Shown here: positions 36,731 to 46,325 of the stretch, one piece after another | Layout of the letters: every line of letters starts with the position of its first letter | Numbering within the stretch: position 1 is the first letter of the stretch | NCBI GenBank assembly: GCA_002305995.1 | Contig: DBRN01000006.1 | Coordinates: 106,889-170,888 of the forward strand | Source: Atopobiaceae bacterium UBA1367 | GTDB taxonomy: Bacteria > Actinomycetota > Coriobacteriia > Coriobacteriales > Atopobiaceae | Length of the DNA: 64,000 bases | Direction of reading: 5' to 3' | Translations under genes and position numbers: made by a program | Notes under the pieces: generated by a model | Told to the model about the DNA's origin: nothing | Database searches by the model: none | What the model saw: the letters and a program-made list of their open reading frames with translations, nothing else

Positions 36731-37468
36731 CTACCAGGCAAACGCCCGCGCAATGTCACAGGCGCACACCAGGTCCGCGCTCGCATCCTGTGGCGTGGGC
36801 TGGAGGTTGCATATGACCAGCTGGTCACCCCGGAAGGAGCGGATCAGCCCTGCGGCGGGGTATACCACCAGGCTCGTCCCTCCAACGATCAGCAGGTCAC
36901 AGCTGGCGATCGCGCGCAGCGCCCCGTCGATGACACGTTCGTCCAGCGCCTCATCGTAGAGCACCACGTCGGGCTTGACAGGCCCGCCACAGCTCTCGCA
37001 GGCGGGGACGCCCGTGGTGCCCAGCACCCACTCCGCCGAGTGCACGTGCCCGCAGCGCTGGCAGATGGTGCGATGCACCGATCCGTGCAGCTCCCACACG
37101 CGCCGCGAGCCCGCCGCCTGGTGCAGGCCGTCGATGTTCTGGGTCACCACGCAGTCGAGCTTGCCCTCCCGCTCCAGTTGCGCCAGCTTGACGTGTGCCT
37201 GGTTGGGCTTCGCGTCGAGGCAGATCATGCGCTCGCGGTAGAAATCGTAGAACTCCGCCGTGTGCGTCTCATAGAAGCCGTGGGAGAGCATCGTCTCGGG
37301 CGGATACGCAAAGCGCTGGTGATACAGGCCGTCCTCGCTGCGAAAGTCGGGAATCCCGCTCGCGGTGGAGACACCCGCCCCACCAAAGAACACCGCATGC
37401 GTGGCGTTGTCCACACGCAGGCGCAGCTCTTCCGCAGCCCTGACAGGATCCGTGACCACATGAGCCAT
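36731..37468 (-). CDS. cobB: Sir2-family NAD-dependent protein deacylase
   Basis: 245 residues. GGAGVSTASGIPDFRS binds NAD, TQNIDGLHQAAG and ELHGSV carry the catalytic His, and two CxxC pairs (CQRCG, CESCGG) bind zinc; VGGTSLVVYPAA is also conserved. It removes acyl groups from lysines. ATG 37468 follows GGGAGGG; the longer upstream frame is not sirtuin-like. Confidence 0.95.
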   Translation of the reverse strand: MAHVVTDPVRAAEELRLRVDNATHAVFFGGAGVSTASGIPDFRSEDGLYHQRFAYPPETMLSHGFYETHTAEFYDFYRERMICLDAKPNQAHVKLAQLEREGKLDCVVTQNIDGLHQAAGSRRVWELHGSVHRTICQRCGHVHSAEWVLGTTGVPACESCGGPVKPDVVLYDEALDERVIDGALRAIASCDLLIVGGTSLVVYPAAGLIRSFRGDQLVICNLQPTPQDASADLVCACDIARAFAW

Positions 37469-37632
37469 GAGCCCTCCCCATCGCCTCCCCATGCGGGAAG
37501 GCTCGACCAAGAACACCCGACAAGCCCTGATCTCGTCCCAGCCCGTCCGTATGTCGGTACCCTCGCCTTCGCGGCACATCCTGAGGAGTACCATGCTGCT
37601 TTGATGCTAGCACCGAAAGGAGGCATCGGATC

Positions 37633-38556
37633 GTGGAGACCACCACGAGGGCCATTGGTCCTGGAAACCGTCCGCTCACCAGCAACGTGCATGGCTGCGC
37701 GCTCGTCCTCGAGGGAGGGGGCTATCGCGGCGCCTACACCGCCGGCATGGTCAACCTGCTGCTGGAACGAGGCATCTACTTTGACTACGCCTGTGGCGTC
37801 TCGGCCGGGTCGAGCCATGCCATCAACTACATCTCCCGCGACCAGACGCGCGTGCACATGGCCTTTCTTGGCATCGGGGATGAGGAGCCCGTGGGAGGGG
37901 TGCGCAGCTTCCTTCGCGGCAAGGGCTACTTCAACGCCGACTACCTCTACGAGGGATGCATTCGTGATGGGTTCTGCGGCTTCGAGTGGGAGACCTTCTG
38001 TGCGAATCCCGCGCGCCTGCGCATCCAGGCCTTCGAGGCCGTCACGGGCGACACCGTCAGCTTCACCAAGGACGACATGCCCGACGTCTGGCGCATGATC
38101 AACTGCGTGCGCGCCAGCTCCACCGTTCCCGTGGCCATGCACCCGCTGCCGCTGGACGGGCGCACCTTCTACGACGGGGGCCTGGGCGAGGGGGCCGGCC
38201 TGCCACTCCGCCTGGCGGAGCAGGACGGGTACGATCGCTTCGTGATGTTCGCCACCCGTCCGGCCGGGTATCGCAAGAAGCCCGTGTCGGCCATGGGCAG
38301 GGCCGTGTTCAGGCGACTGCTGGGAGGCCAGCCGCATGTGCTCGAGGCGACGCTCACCAGGCCGGAGCGCTACAACGCAGAGCTCGATCGCATCGCAGGG
38401 CTGGAGCGGGAGGGCCAGGCCCTGATCATCCGTCCCGACATCATGCCCATACACAACGGCACGCTCGACAGCGGAAAGCTGCAGCGCGCCTACGCCATGG
38501 GCCACGCGCAACTGCTTCGCGAGCTGCCACGGCTGCTTGACTTCGTGGGGCTGTAG
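37633..38556 (+). CDS. Patatin-like phospholipase (YjjU type)
   Basis: 307 residues, GTG start with AAAGGAGG 9 bases upstream. VLEGGGYRGAYTAG is the oxyanion motif, GVSAGSSH holds the nucleophile Ser and YDGGLGE the catalytic Asp. Bacterial patatins of this size act as acyl hydrolases on lipids; the physiological lipid is unknown. Divergent from the sirtuin gene. Confidence 0.93.
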   Translation: METTTRAIGPGNRPLTSNVHGCALVLEGGGYRGAYTAGMVNLLLERGIYFDYACGVSAGSSHAINYISRDQTRVHMAFLGIGDEEPVGGVRSFLRGKGYFNADYLYEGCIRDGFCGFEWETFCANPARLRIQAFEAVTGDTVSFTKDDMPDVWRMINCVRASSTVPVAMHPLPLDGRTFYDGGLGEGAGLPLRLAEQDGYDRFVMFATRPAGYRKKPVSAMGRAVFRRLLGGQPHVLEATLTRPERYNAELDRIAGLEREGQALIIRPDIMPIHNGTLDSGKLQRAYAMGHAQLLRELPRLLDFVGL

Positions 38557-38672
38557 GGATCGGCGCAGCCCCACGCGCGCCCACACGGGCAGGCGCGGGG
38601 GCATCCGGCCGCACGTCCTGCGCCCGGCCTGGCAGTGCGTGAGCGCCGAAGCAGCGATGTCTCCCCCACCGG

Positions 38673-38678
38673 TATACT
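38673..38678 (+). promoter_or_regulatory. Putative -10 element of the exonuclease III gene
   Basis: TATACT, 33 bases before the ATG at 38712, in an otherwise G+C-rich gap. No convincing -35 hexamer was found at the normal spacing. Confidence 0.35.
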
Positions 38679-38711
38679 AAGGCTCGTCAACGACCACCCA
38701 AGGAGCCCTCC

Positions 38712-39497
38712 ATGCCCGACCCCACCCCGCGCGAGCTGCGCCTCGTCTCCTGGAACGTCAACGGCCTGCGCGCCACCATGCGGAAGGACCCGCCCTTTCC
38801 CGAGATCTTCTCCACCCTCGACGCCGACGTCTTCGCCATCCAGGAGACCAAGCTCCAAGAGGGGCAGATCACGCTCGACCTGCCTGGCTATCACCAGACC
38901 TGGAACTACGCCGAGCGCAAGGGCTACTCGGGCACGGCCGTCTTCAGCCGCGAGGAGCCGCTGCAGGTCATCCGCCAGATCGACTCCGAGGTAGCCGACG
39001 ACGAGGGCCGCGTCTGCGCCCTCGAGTTCCCCGCGTTCTGGTTCGTGGGCGTGTACACCCCCAACGCACAGGACGGCCTCAGGCGCATCGACACGCGTCT
39101 GAGCTGGGACGATGCGTACCGGGAGTTTCTCGTACGGCTATCCGAGGACAAGCCGGTGATCACCTGCGGCGACTTCAACGTCGCCCACGAGGAGATCGAC
39201 CTCAAGAATCCCGGTCCCAACCGCGGCAACGCGGGCTTCTCCGACGAGGAGCGCGAGAGCTTTGGCAAGCTGCTCGACGCCGGCTTCACCGACACCTTCC
39301 GGGCGAGGCACCCCGACCTCGCAGGCGCCTACAGCTGGTGGAGCTACCGGGGCAGGGCACGCCAGAACAACACCGGATGGCGCATCGACTACTTCCTGGT
39401 GAGCGACCGCATCGCCGACCGGGTGACCAGCGCCAGCATCTACAACGAGATCTACGGCAGCGACCACTGCCCGGTGGGGCTCACCATCGCGCTCTAG
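38712..39497 (+). CDS. xth: Exodeoxyribonuclease III
   Basis: 261 residues. Family motifs are LVSWNVNGLRA, IQETKLQ (metal-binding Glu), GVYTPNA, CGDFNVAHEEIDL (catalytic Asp/Asn) and the terminal GSDHCPVGLTI (Asp-His pair). It acts as AP endonuclease and 3'-5' exonuclease in base excision repair. AAGGAGCC precedes the ATG. The sequence is of the ExoA/Exo III type rather than endonuclease IV. Confidence 0.96.
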   Translation: MPDPTPRELRLVSWNVNGLRATMRKDPPFPEIFSTLDADVFAIQETKLQEGQITLDLPGYHQTWNYAERKGYSGTAVFSREEPLQVIRQIDSEVADDEGRVCALEFPAFWFVGVYTPNAQDGLRRIDTRLSWDDAYREFLVRLSEDKPVITCGDFNVAHEEIDLKNPGPNRGNAGFSDEERESFGKLLDAGFTDTFRARHPDLAGAYSWWSYRGRARQNNTGWRIDYFLVSDRIADRVTSASIYNEIYGSDHCPVGLTIAL

Positions 39498-39652
39498 CCC
39501 GCGCAAGCCTTCCCCTGCATCACTCGGGGCTGCCCAAGGGGCAGTCGACGGCTCGCGTCTCGTGGGTGGCAGGTGACGCACGCGGGGTCCGCGCCGCCGC
39601 GCACCGACCGTCGCCCTGTCCCGCATGACGAGGATGACGCGCGCGGTCCGCC

Positions 39653-40834
39653 CTACTCGTATTGCGCCTTGAGCGTGGCCCAGGCGGGCATCGAGTTCAC
39701 GATGGTCTCGTGGCTCACGCAATAGCCGATGCGCACCCAGCCGGGACAACCGAACGAGTCGGACGGCACGGGCAGCAGGTCGAGCGCCTTGCACCGCTCG
39801 AAGAACGCCTCCGCGTCGGGCTCGAGCGCCCTCACCCACAGGTAGAAGGCGCCTTGCGGCTCGATGTACTCGTAGCCCAGCCTGCCCAGGCCCTCGGTGA
39901 GCGCCGTGCGGTTGCGCGCGTACGCCTCCACGTCGGACGGCTCGTCGACGCAGTCCATGATCACGCGCTGGAAGAGGGCGGGAGCGCAGACGAAGCCCAG
40001 CTTGCGACCAGCGCCGGCGATCGCCAGCACCAGGCGGTCGTGATCGGGGTTGGTGTCGGGCACCAGCGCCCAGCCGATGCGCTCGCCCGGCAGACTGAGG
40101 CTCTTGGAGTATGAGTAGCAGACCAGCGTACGGTCGTAGAGGGCGGGGATCCAGGGGACCTCGGCGCCATAGGTGATCTCGCGATAGGGCTCATCGGCAA
40201 TGAGATGGATCTGGGTTCCCAGCGCGGCCTCGCGCTCGCGCAGCACCTCCGCGAGCGCCCGCAGGTTGTCCGCCGAGTAGACCGAGCCCACCGGGTTGTT
40301 GGGCGAGTTGATGACGATGGCCTTGGTGCGCGGCGTGATGGCAGCGGCAACGGCCTCGGCGTCGACCTGGAAGGTGGCAGCATCCGCCATGACCTCTACG
40401 CAGGTGGCACCGGAGGTCTCGATCCAGACGCGGTACTCGGGGAAGTACGGGGCGATGACGATGACCTCGTCTCCCGCATTCACCAACGCGTGGAAGCAGA
40501 TGGAGAGCGATGCGGCGGCCCCACAGGTGAGATAGAGGTCATCTGGCCCGTAGTTCGTACCAAACCTGCGGTTGAGCGACTTGGCCACCGCCTCGCGTGC
40601 CGACGGCAGGCCAGCGGCGGGCGTATAGCCGTGGAGCTGCGTGGGCGCAAGCTCGAGGCTGCGGGCGATCGAGGCGCGCACGGCGTCGGGCGCCGGGATC
40701 GACGGGTTGCCCAGGCTGAAGTCATAGACGCTCTCGGCACCAACCTGCGCCTTTCGTGCGGCGCCATAGGCGGCGATCTCGCGGATCGACGATCTTGCGG
40801 CACCGTATGCGTAGCTCTTCTCGTTGATGGGCAC
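39653..40834 (-). CDS. Pyridoxal-phosphate aminotransferase (class I/II)
   Basis: 393 residues, GTG start after GAGGAGACC. The PLP-binding Lys is in YSYSKSLSLPGERIGW, with VINSPNNPVGSVYS and ADEPYREITYG as fold I signatures. It belongs to the aspartate/aromatic aminotransferase group; the N-terminal MPINEKSYAYGAARSSIREI is typical of clostridial and actinobacterial enzymes of unassigned specificity. Located after ftsH on the same strand with a 37-bp gap, with no pathway neighbours. Confidence 0.92.
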   Translation of the reverse strand: MPINEKSYAYGAARSSIREIAAYGAARKAQVGAESVYDFSLGNPSIPAPDAVRASIARSLELAPTQLHGYTPAAGLPSAREAVAKSLNRRFGTNYGPDDLYLTCGAAASLSICFHALVNAGDEVIVIAPYFPEYRVWIETSGATCVEVMADAATFQVDAEAVAAAITPRTKAIVINSPNNPVGSVYSADNLRALAEVLREREAALGTQIHLIADEPYREITYGAEVPWIPALYDRTLVCYSYSKSLSLPGERIGWALVPDTNPDHDRLVLAIAGAGRKLGFVCAPALFQRVIMDCVDEPSDVEAYARNRTALTEGLGRLGYEYIEPQGAFYLWVRALEPDAEAFFERCKALDLLPVPSDSFGCPGWVRIGYCVSHETIVNSMPAWATLKAQYE

Positions 40835-40871
40835 GGAGGTCTCCTCTCATGTTGCTGTGACGGACGGAAGG

Positions 40872-42959
40872 CTACTCTGCCGAGGAGCTTCCCGCCATCG
40901 GCGAGTTGGGAAGCGGCGCGGGCACGACGACAGGCTCCTCGACGGGCACCGGGCGGCAGGCACCTAGGCCCCCATCCTTCCCGGCATCGTCGCCAGGGCC
41001 GCCGTGCTCGTCGCGCGGGCTCTCCCGTGGCGCCTCGACCTGGTTGCCATCCGTGTGGTCGGCGGCATGGCCGTCATAGGTCCCCTCGAGCAGGGCCAGC
41101 ATCTCGTCGCCCTCGACCGTCTCACGGTCAAGCAGCACCGCAGCCATCTGATGCATGCGGTCGGCATGCTCCAGCAGGATCTCCCGCGCACGCCCATGGG
41201 CCTCGCGCATGAGGCGCTCGACCTCGTCGTCGATGCGCTTGGCAGTCTCGGCAGAGAGGTCCTGGTGGTTGGCGCAGTCGCGCCCAAGGAACACCTCGTG
41301 CTGCGCCTCGCCATACACCTGGGTGCCCAGAGCCTCGCTCATGCCGTAGCGGGTGACCATCTCGCGCGCCATCTTGGTGGCGCGCTCGAGGTCGTTGGAG
41401 GCGCCCGTGGTGATGTCGTCGCAGAACAGCTCCTCCGCGGTACGCCCGCCAAGAAACACCGCGAGGTCGTCGAGCATGGCCCCACGCGTCTCGAGGAAGT
41501 GGTCCTCCTCGGGCAGCGACAGCGTGTAGCCGAGCGCCTGGCCCCGGCTGATGATGCTGATCTTGTGCACAGGGTCGGCATGCTCCAGCAGGTGGCCCAC
41601 CAGGGCATGGCCGCTCTCGTGATAGGCGATGGACCGACGCTCGGACTCGGTCATCACGCGCCCCTTCTTCTCGGGACCCGCGATGACGCGCTCCATCGCC
41701 TCCTCGACCTCCCCCATGCCGACGGCCTCCCGACGACGTCGTGCGGCGAGCAGGGCAGCCTCGTTCATGAGGTTGGCCAGGTCGGCGCCCGTGAATCCGG
41801 GAGTGAGCTTGGCCAGGCGGCCAAAGTCGACCTCTCCCGCGAGCGGCTTGTTCGCCGCATGCACGCGCAGGATCTGCTCGCGCCCCTTGACGTCGGGACG
41901 ATCGACCGTCACCTGACGGTCGAAGCGACCCGGGCGCAGCAGCGCGGGGTCGAGGATGTCGGGACGGTTGGTCGCCGCGATCAGGATGATGGCGGAGTTG
42001 TCCTCGAAGCCGTCCATCTCCACGAGCATCTGGTTGAGGGTCTGCTCGCGCTCGTCGTGGCTGCCGCCCACGCCAGCGCCGCGCTGGCGACCCACGGCAT
42101 CTATCTCGTCGATGAAGATGATGGCCGGTGCCGCCTCCTTCGCCTGCTTGAACAGGTCTCGCACGCGGCTGGCGCCCACACCCACGAACATCTCCACGAA
42201 GTCGGATCCGGAGATCGAGAAGAACGGCACGCCCGCCTCACCGGCGACGGCCTTGGCCAGCAGCGTCTTGCCCGTTCCCGGAGGGCCCACGAGCAGCACG
42301 CCACGAGGGATCTTGGCGCCCATCCTGTGGTAGCGCTCAGGCTCGGCAAGGAAGTCGCGCACCTCCTGCAGCTCCTCCACGGCCTCGTCGATGCCTGCGA
42401 CGTCGCTGAACTTGACCTTGGGACGCGTCTCCTCGTTGGTCTGCGCCTTGGCGCGCCCAAAGCTCATGGCCCTCCCGTTCTGGCTCTGGACCTGGTTCAT
42501 GAAATACAGGAGCGCCCCAACCAGGATGACCGTCGGCAAGGCCGTGGTGAGCAGCGTCTCCCAGATCGACCCGTTGCTGGTGTCGATCGTGAAGGTCACG
42601 TCGGGATGCTGTGCCATCAGCTCCTGCAGGCTGTCGGATCCCACGTAGTAGCTCTCGAACCTCTCGACGGCCTTCTTGTCGCCCACCCGCTCGGCACTCT
42701 TCCAGTAGCCGCCCGTCACCTTGCCGTTCGAGGTCTTGTAGGAGACCTCGCCCACGCGATCCTCCTTGACCGCCGTCACGAACTCGTTGGTCGAGAGCGT
42801 CACGGCCGGGACCCTTCCCGCGAATCCCCGCGAGAAGCTGTGGACCAGGTAGGCAACCATCGAGAGCGTGATGAGCGCATAGATGATGCCGGTGCGCATG
42901 CTGCCGGGGTCGCCGGGACCGCCAGGGCGGTTGTTGCGACGCTCGTCGTTGTCTGGCAC
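40872..42959 (-). CDS. ftsH: ATP-dependent membrane zinc metalloprotease
   Basis: 695 residues, GTG start after GGGGAGGT. Two membrane helices (~24-44 and ~136-154) flank a periplasmic-side domain. The AAA+ module has Walker A GPPGTGKT (225-232), Walker B IIFIDEID, pore loop FVEMFVGVGASRV and the SRH (AATNRPDILDPALLRPGRFD); the protease site is HESGH (447-451). It degrades membrane and short-lived cytoplasmic proteins. The C-terminus carries an acidic, Pro-rich tail. It follows hpt, separated by a strong hairpin. Confidence 0.97.
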   Translation of the reverse strand: MPDNDERRNNRPGGPGDPGSMRTGIIYALITLSMVAYLVHSFSRGFAGRVPAVTLSTNEFVTAVKEDRVGEVSYKTSNGKVTGGYWKSAERVGDKKAVERFESYYVGSDSLQELMAQHPDVTFTIDTSNGSIWETLLTTALPTVILVGALLYFMNQVQSQNGRAMSFGRAKAQTNEETRPKVKFSDVAGIDEAVEELQEVRDFLAEPERYHRMGAKIPRGVLLVGPPGTGKTLLAKAVAGEAGVPFFSISGSDFVEMFVGVGASRVRDLFKQAKEAAPAIIFIDEIDAVGRQRGAGVGGSHDEREQTLNQMLVEMDGFEDNSAIILIAATNRPDILDPALLRPGRFDRQVTVDRPDVKGREQILRVHAANKPLAGEVDFGRLAKLTPGFTGADLANLMNEAALLAARRRREAVGMGEVEEAMERVIAGPEKKGRVMTESERRSIAYHESGHALVGHLLEHADPVHKISIISRGQALGYTLSLPEEDHFLETRGAMLDDLAVFLGGRTAEELFCDDITTGASNDLERATKMAREMVTRYGMSEALGTQVYGEAQHEVFLGRDCANHQDLSAETAKRIDDEVERLMREAHGRAREILLEHADRMHQMAAVLLDRETVEGDEMLALLEGTYDGHAADHTDGNQVEAPRESPRDEHGGPGDDAGKDGGLGACRPVPVEEPVVVPAPLPNSPMAGSSSAE

Positions 42960-42984
42960 GGGACCTCCCCTTGCTGATTGGACA

Positions 42985-43040
42985 TGCGACGCCTGCCACG
43001 GGCCCAGGCGGGCGGCGATGGGCCCGTGGCAGGCGTCGCA
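42985..43040 (-). terminator. 21-bp hairpin between hpt and ftsH
   Basis: A perfect 21-bp inverted repeat (TGCGACGCCTGCCACGGGCC and one further C at 42985-43005; complement at 43020-43040) with a 14-nt loop, 10 bases after the hpt stop. Being 25 bases before the ftsH start, it may attenuate rather than fully stop transcription. Confidence 0.7.
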
Positions 43041-43049
43041 CCCTTGAGA

Positions 43050-43601
43050 CTAGCTGTACACCTCGGGCTTGAGCACGCCCACATACGGCAGGTTCCGGTA
43101 GCGCTCCGCGAAGTCGAGGCCGTAACCCACGATGAACGAGTCGGGCACGTGCGTCCCCACGTACGTCGCCGCCACCGCCGGCTTCTTGCCGGGCACGTCC
43201 TTGACCGAGAAGGCGCAGATGCGAATCGAGGCGGGGTGGCGAGCCCTCAGCAGCCGCATGAGGTACGACAGCGTGAGGCCCGAGTCGAGGATGTCCTCGG
43301 CGATGATCACGTGCCTGCCCTCGATCTGGGTGTCGAGATCCTTGACGATGCGCACCACGCCCGAGCTCTTGGTTCCATCGCCATAGCTCGAGACGGCCAT
43401 GAAGTCCACCGTGCACGGCACCGTGATGGCGCGCATGAGATCCGCCGTGAACACGAAGGCGCCACGAAGGACGGTCACGATGAGCGGGTTCTTGCCCTCG
43501 TAGTCGACCGAGATCTCGGCGCCCAGGCGCCTGACGATCTCACGGATGTCCTGCTCGCTCAGAATGATGCGTTCGATGTCAGGATGCAGCTGATCAGACA
43601 T
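43050..43601 (-). CDS. hpt: Hypoxanthine phosphoribosyltransferase
   Basis: 183 residues. VTVLRGAFVFTADLMR and VIIAEDILDSGLTL (the PRPP-binding motif) are diagnostic, with DSFIVGYGLDFAERYRNLP at the C-terminus. It salvages hypoxanthine/guanine to nucleotides. ATG 43601 follows GGGAGGGCC. The tilS-hpt-ftsH order is conserved widely in Gram-positive bacteria and supports all three calls. Confidence 0.97.
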   Translation of the reverse strand: MSDQLHPDIERIILSEQDIREIVRRLGAEISVDYEGKNPLIVTVLRGAFVFTADLMRAITVPCTVDFMAVSSYGDGTKSSGVVRIVKDLDTQIEGRHVIIAEDILDSGLTLSYLMRLLRARHPASIRICAFSVKDVPGKKPAVAATYVGTHVPDSFIVGYGLDFAERYRNLPYVGVLKPEVYS

Positions 43602-43757
43602 GGCCCTCCCGGTGTTCGCGCAGCGACCGTCACGTATCCATAGCTCTTCGATTCTAGCAGGTGCCGACTCGTGGCGCGACACGACCGGAGCCTGGCACCC
43701 CCATGGCGCCCCCGACCGTCAGGCTCCCCGGAGCCCCACGCAGAGGGTGGGTGCCCC

Positions 43758-45272
43758 TCAGGCGAGGGTGAGCTCGAGCATGACGTGCGTCTCCGCCGTC
43801 ACGCGCGCGCGCTCGTCGGCGCGGATGCCCGCCACCCATACCACATGTCCGGTGGGAGACGTGCGCACGATGGGCACCGTCCGCCTGTCGGCAACGGGAA
43901 CGTGTGCCTCCGCCAGCAGGTCGGAGAGCTTCTTGGACTGCCCGTGCATGCCAAGCGGGCACATCACGTCACCGGGCTGGACACCATCGACCCACAGCCT
44001 GCCGCCCAACACCGCATCCACTCCGGAGGCCGCGGCATCGAGCAGCACCGAGCGCCCCTCCCACTCGCGACCATGCGCTCGGGCCACCTCGGGCGCACGA
44101 GAGCCCTGCGGCACGCTCGCCAGCTGGGCCAGCAGCCTCTCCCCGCTCGGCAGCTCGATGGCACCAGGCACCTCGAGCCACGCGGAGACCCCCTCGCACG
44201 CCGTCGGCGCCCTCACGATGAGCAGGCCGAACTCCACGCGCACGTCGACGTCGACGGGCACCGTGCACGACCCCCGCCCGGCCGCCACCAACCGGAGCAC
44301 CTGGGCGACGTGGCGCGCCTCGAGCCGTGCGCCCGGGCACGCCCTCAGCAGCGCCCGCCGCACCACCCTTCGCGCGAGGGCGACCTCCGAGGCCGCAAGT
44401 CGGGCGGCATCGAGGGCCACCACCCCCTCGCCCTCACGTCGCACCAGGTCGCGATAGGCGCGCGCGGAGAGCTGGCTGAGAAACGCGTCCTCGTCGGAGA
44501 GCAGGTCGCACGTGGTCGCGAGGCTCGCCGCCACCTTGGGGTTTCGTCCGCGCGCGACCGGCATCAGCTCGTGGCGCACGAAGGCGCGCAGGTGGCGCGT
44601 ATCGCGGTTGGTGTCGTCCTCGCGCCACACGATGCCGCGCATCCGCAGGAGGTCGCACAGCTCGTCGTGCGTCATGTCGATCAGCGGGCGCACGATGCGG
44701 TTGCGCCGACGCGGGATGGAGGACAGCCCGGCGGGACCCGCCCCCCTGATCGCGTTCATGAAGAAGGTCTCCGCGCGATCGTCTGCCGTGTGGGCCGTGA
44801 GGATGCGTGCCGCCGACCTGGGCACGCCACACTCGTGCGCCAGCTGGTTCGCCAGGTCGGTGGCTGCGGCGTAGCGGGCCTCGCGTCCGGCGTTCTCCAC
44901 GTTGCCGCCGATCGTGTCGCCCATCTCACGTGCCTGACGGGTGCGCGAGGCGATGTCGACGCGCCTGATTGTGCACGGGATGCCATAGCGCGCCGACAGC
45001 TCGCAGACGAACTCCTCGTCCTCCTCGGCATCGAGGCCGCGCAGGCAGTGGTTCACGTGCAGGACGTGCAGCCGCTCGCGCGCTATGCGGGCGGGACCGC
45101 GCCCGTCGTCGATGTCGAGCGTCGAGGTGGCGGCCAGCACCAGCAGGGCCGTGGAGTCTGCGCCACCGGAGACCATCAGGACGACAGGGGCCTCCAGGTC
45201 GGGGTCATCGTGGCCCGACGGCCGGCCAAAGCGACCCTCACCGCCCGCATATCTTCGCATGACGCTTGGCAC
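43758..45272 (-). CDS. tilS: tRNA(Ile)-lysidine synthase
   Basis: 504 residues. The PP-loop VLMVSGGADSTALL binds ATP; HVNHCLRG, GREARYAAATDLA, TAHTADDRAETFFMNAIRGAG and RPLIDMTHDEL follow in the family order, with a C-terminal substrate-binding domain. It converts C34 of the AUA-reading tRNA to lysidine. The start is GTG 45272 with GAGGACAGGGGG upstream; ATG 45260 is an alternative that would shorten it by four residues. Confidence 0.95.
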   Translation of the reverse strand: MPSVMRRYAGGEGRFGRPSGHDDPDLEAPVVLMVSGGADSTALLVLAATSTLDIDDGRGPARIARERLHVLHVNHCLRGLDAEEDEEFVCELSARYGIPCTIRRVDIASRTRQAREMGDTIGGNVENAGREARYAAATDLANQLAHECGVPRSAARILTAHTADDRAETFFMNAIRGAGPAGLSSIPRRRNRIVRPLIDMTHDELCDLLRMRGIVWREDDTNRDTRHLRAFVRHELMPVARGRNPKVAASLATTCDLLSDEDAFLSQLSARAYRDLVRREGEGVVALDAARLAASEVALARRVVRRALLRACPGARLEARHVAQVLRLVAAGRGSCTVPVDVDVRVEFGLLIVRAPTACEGVSAWLEVPGAIELPSGERLLAQLASVPQGSRAPEVARAHGREWEGRSVLLDAAASGVDAVLGGRLWVDGVQPGDVMCPLGMHGQSKKLSDLLAEAHVPVADRRTVPIVRTSPTGHVVWVAGIRADERARVTAETHVMLELTLA

Positions 45273-45446
45273 GTGCCCCCCCTGTCCTCACCGATTCCCG
45301 CCCCAGGATGGTACCAGCTTACACGCTCGACGAACCTGGGGGAGCATCCCTCGCCCCGCTCGGAGCTTCTCGAGGACTTCCGACGTCCCATCCCGACCCT
45401 CGGATGGATCCGCTACGCTATGTGTCGCACACGGCAAGGAGGACCC

Positions 45447-46268
45447 ATGCGCGCGACCATGCGCCTGTACATACTGGCAAGCGGCTCAAGGGGAAACGCG
45501 GCCGTGGTCGAAGGCCCGACCGGGTCGGTGCTCGTCGACTGCGGCCTGTCCCGCCGCGAGCTGCACCGCCGCGCCGCCCTGGTGGGCTGCGACCTCGATC
45601 GCGTCTGTGCCATCCTCGTCACGCACGAGCACGGGGACCACACCAGCGGGCTTTCGGTCATCTGCAACCACTTTGACGGCCCCGTGTATGCCACGGCAGG
45701 CACGGCCATGGCGCGGGCACACCTCACGCGCCTGCCCCTCTCGGCCGTCAGCAACGACTGTCGGCTCGAGCTTGGAGGCATGATCGTGCAGGGCTTTCCC
45801 CTCTCGCACGACGTCAGCGACCCGATGTGCTTCCGCTTCGAGGTCGTCGAGTCGCATCGGGTGGTGGACGCCATCGCATGGGCCACCGACACGGGCTATC
45901 TCACCGCCTCGGCGATGCACGCCCTGCACGGCTGCCGCATCCTTGGCATCGAGGCAAACCACGACCCGCAGGCGCTCGCCGACGGTCCCTACCCGCGGTT
46001 TCTCAAGAACCGCATCGCCGGCGACACGGGACACCTCTCCAACGCGCAGGCTGCGGAGGCCCTTCCCGACCTCATCACCAGCGACACGCAGACCGTCGTC
46101 GCCATGCATGTCTCACAGGAGAACAACCGCGCCGATCTCGCGGCGCAGGCGCTGGCGCAGGCGGTGAACGCCCGGCTTGACCCGCCAGGTGGCTCCGTGG
46201 CGCATGCGGCGGGCGGCAGGCTCACCGTATGCGTGAGCAGCCAGACCGAGCCAATGGCCTTCCGTTGA
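45447..46268 (+). CDS. WalJ/YycJ-like metallo-beta-lactamase-fold hydrolase
   Basis: 273 residues, ATG after AAGGAGG. The motif THEHGDHTSGL binds two metals; LASGSRGNAAVVEG at the N-terminus and GIEANHD and MHVSQENNRADL later are typical of YycJ/WalJ proteins, which are implicated in mismatch-repair or cell-wall pathways. There is no walRK operon here. Divergent from tilS. Confidence 0.9.
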   Translation: MRATMRLYILASGSRGNAAVVEGPTGSVLVDCGLSRRELHRRAALVGCDLDRVCAILVTHEHGDHTSGLSVICNHFDGPVYATAGTAMARAHLTRLPLSAVSNDCRLELGGMIVQGFPLSHDVSDPMCFRFEVVESHRVVDAIAWATDTGYLTASAMHALHGCRILGIEANHDPQALADGPYPRFLKNRIAGDTGHLSNAQAAEALPDLITSDTQTVVAMHVSQENNRADLAAQALAQAVNARLDPPGGSVAHAAGGRLTVCVSSQTEPMAFR

Positions 46269-46273
46269 CGGCA

Positions 46274-46302
46274 GGCGGGGCCGTGCCAGGCACGGCCCCG
46301 CC
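46274..46302. terminator. Bidirectional 14-bp hairpin
   Basis: GGCGGGGCCGTGCC, one unpaired base, then the exact complement; it lies 6 bases past the WalJ-like stop and 24 bases past the hsp20 stop, between convergent genes. Confidence 0.75.
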
Positions 46303-46325
46303 TCACGCGCATGGGATCCGGCGCC

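Noticed and set aside
43671..46268. Long upstream extension of the WalJ-like gene
   Set aside because: The extension is antisense to tilS; ATG 45447 has a strong AAGGAGG and starts the family's N-terminus.
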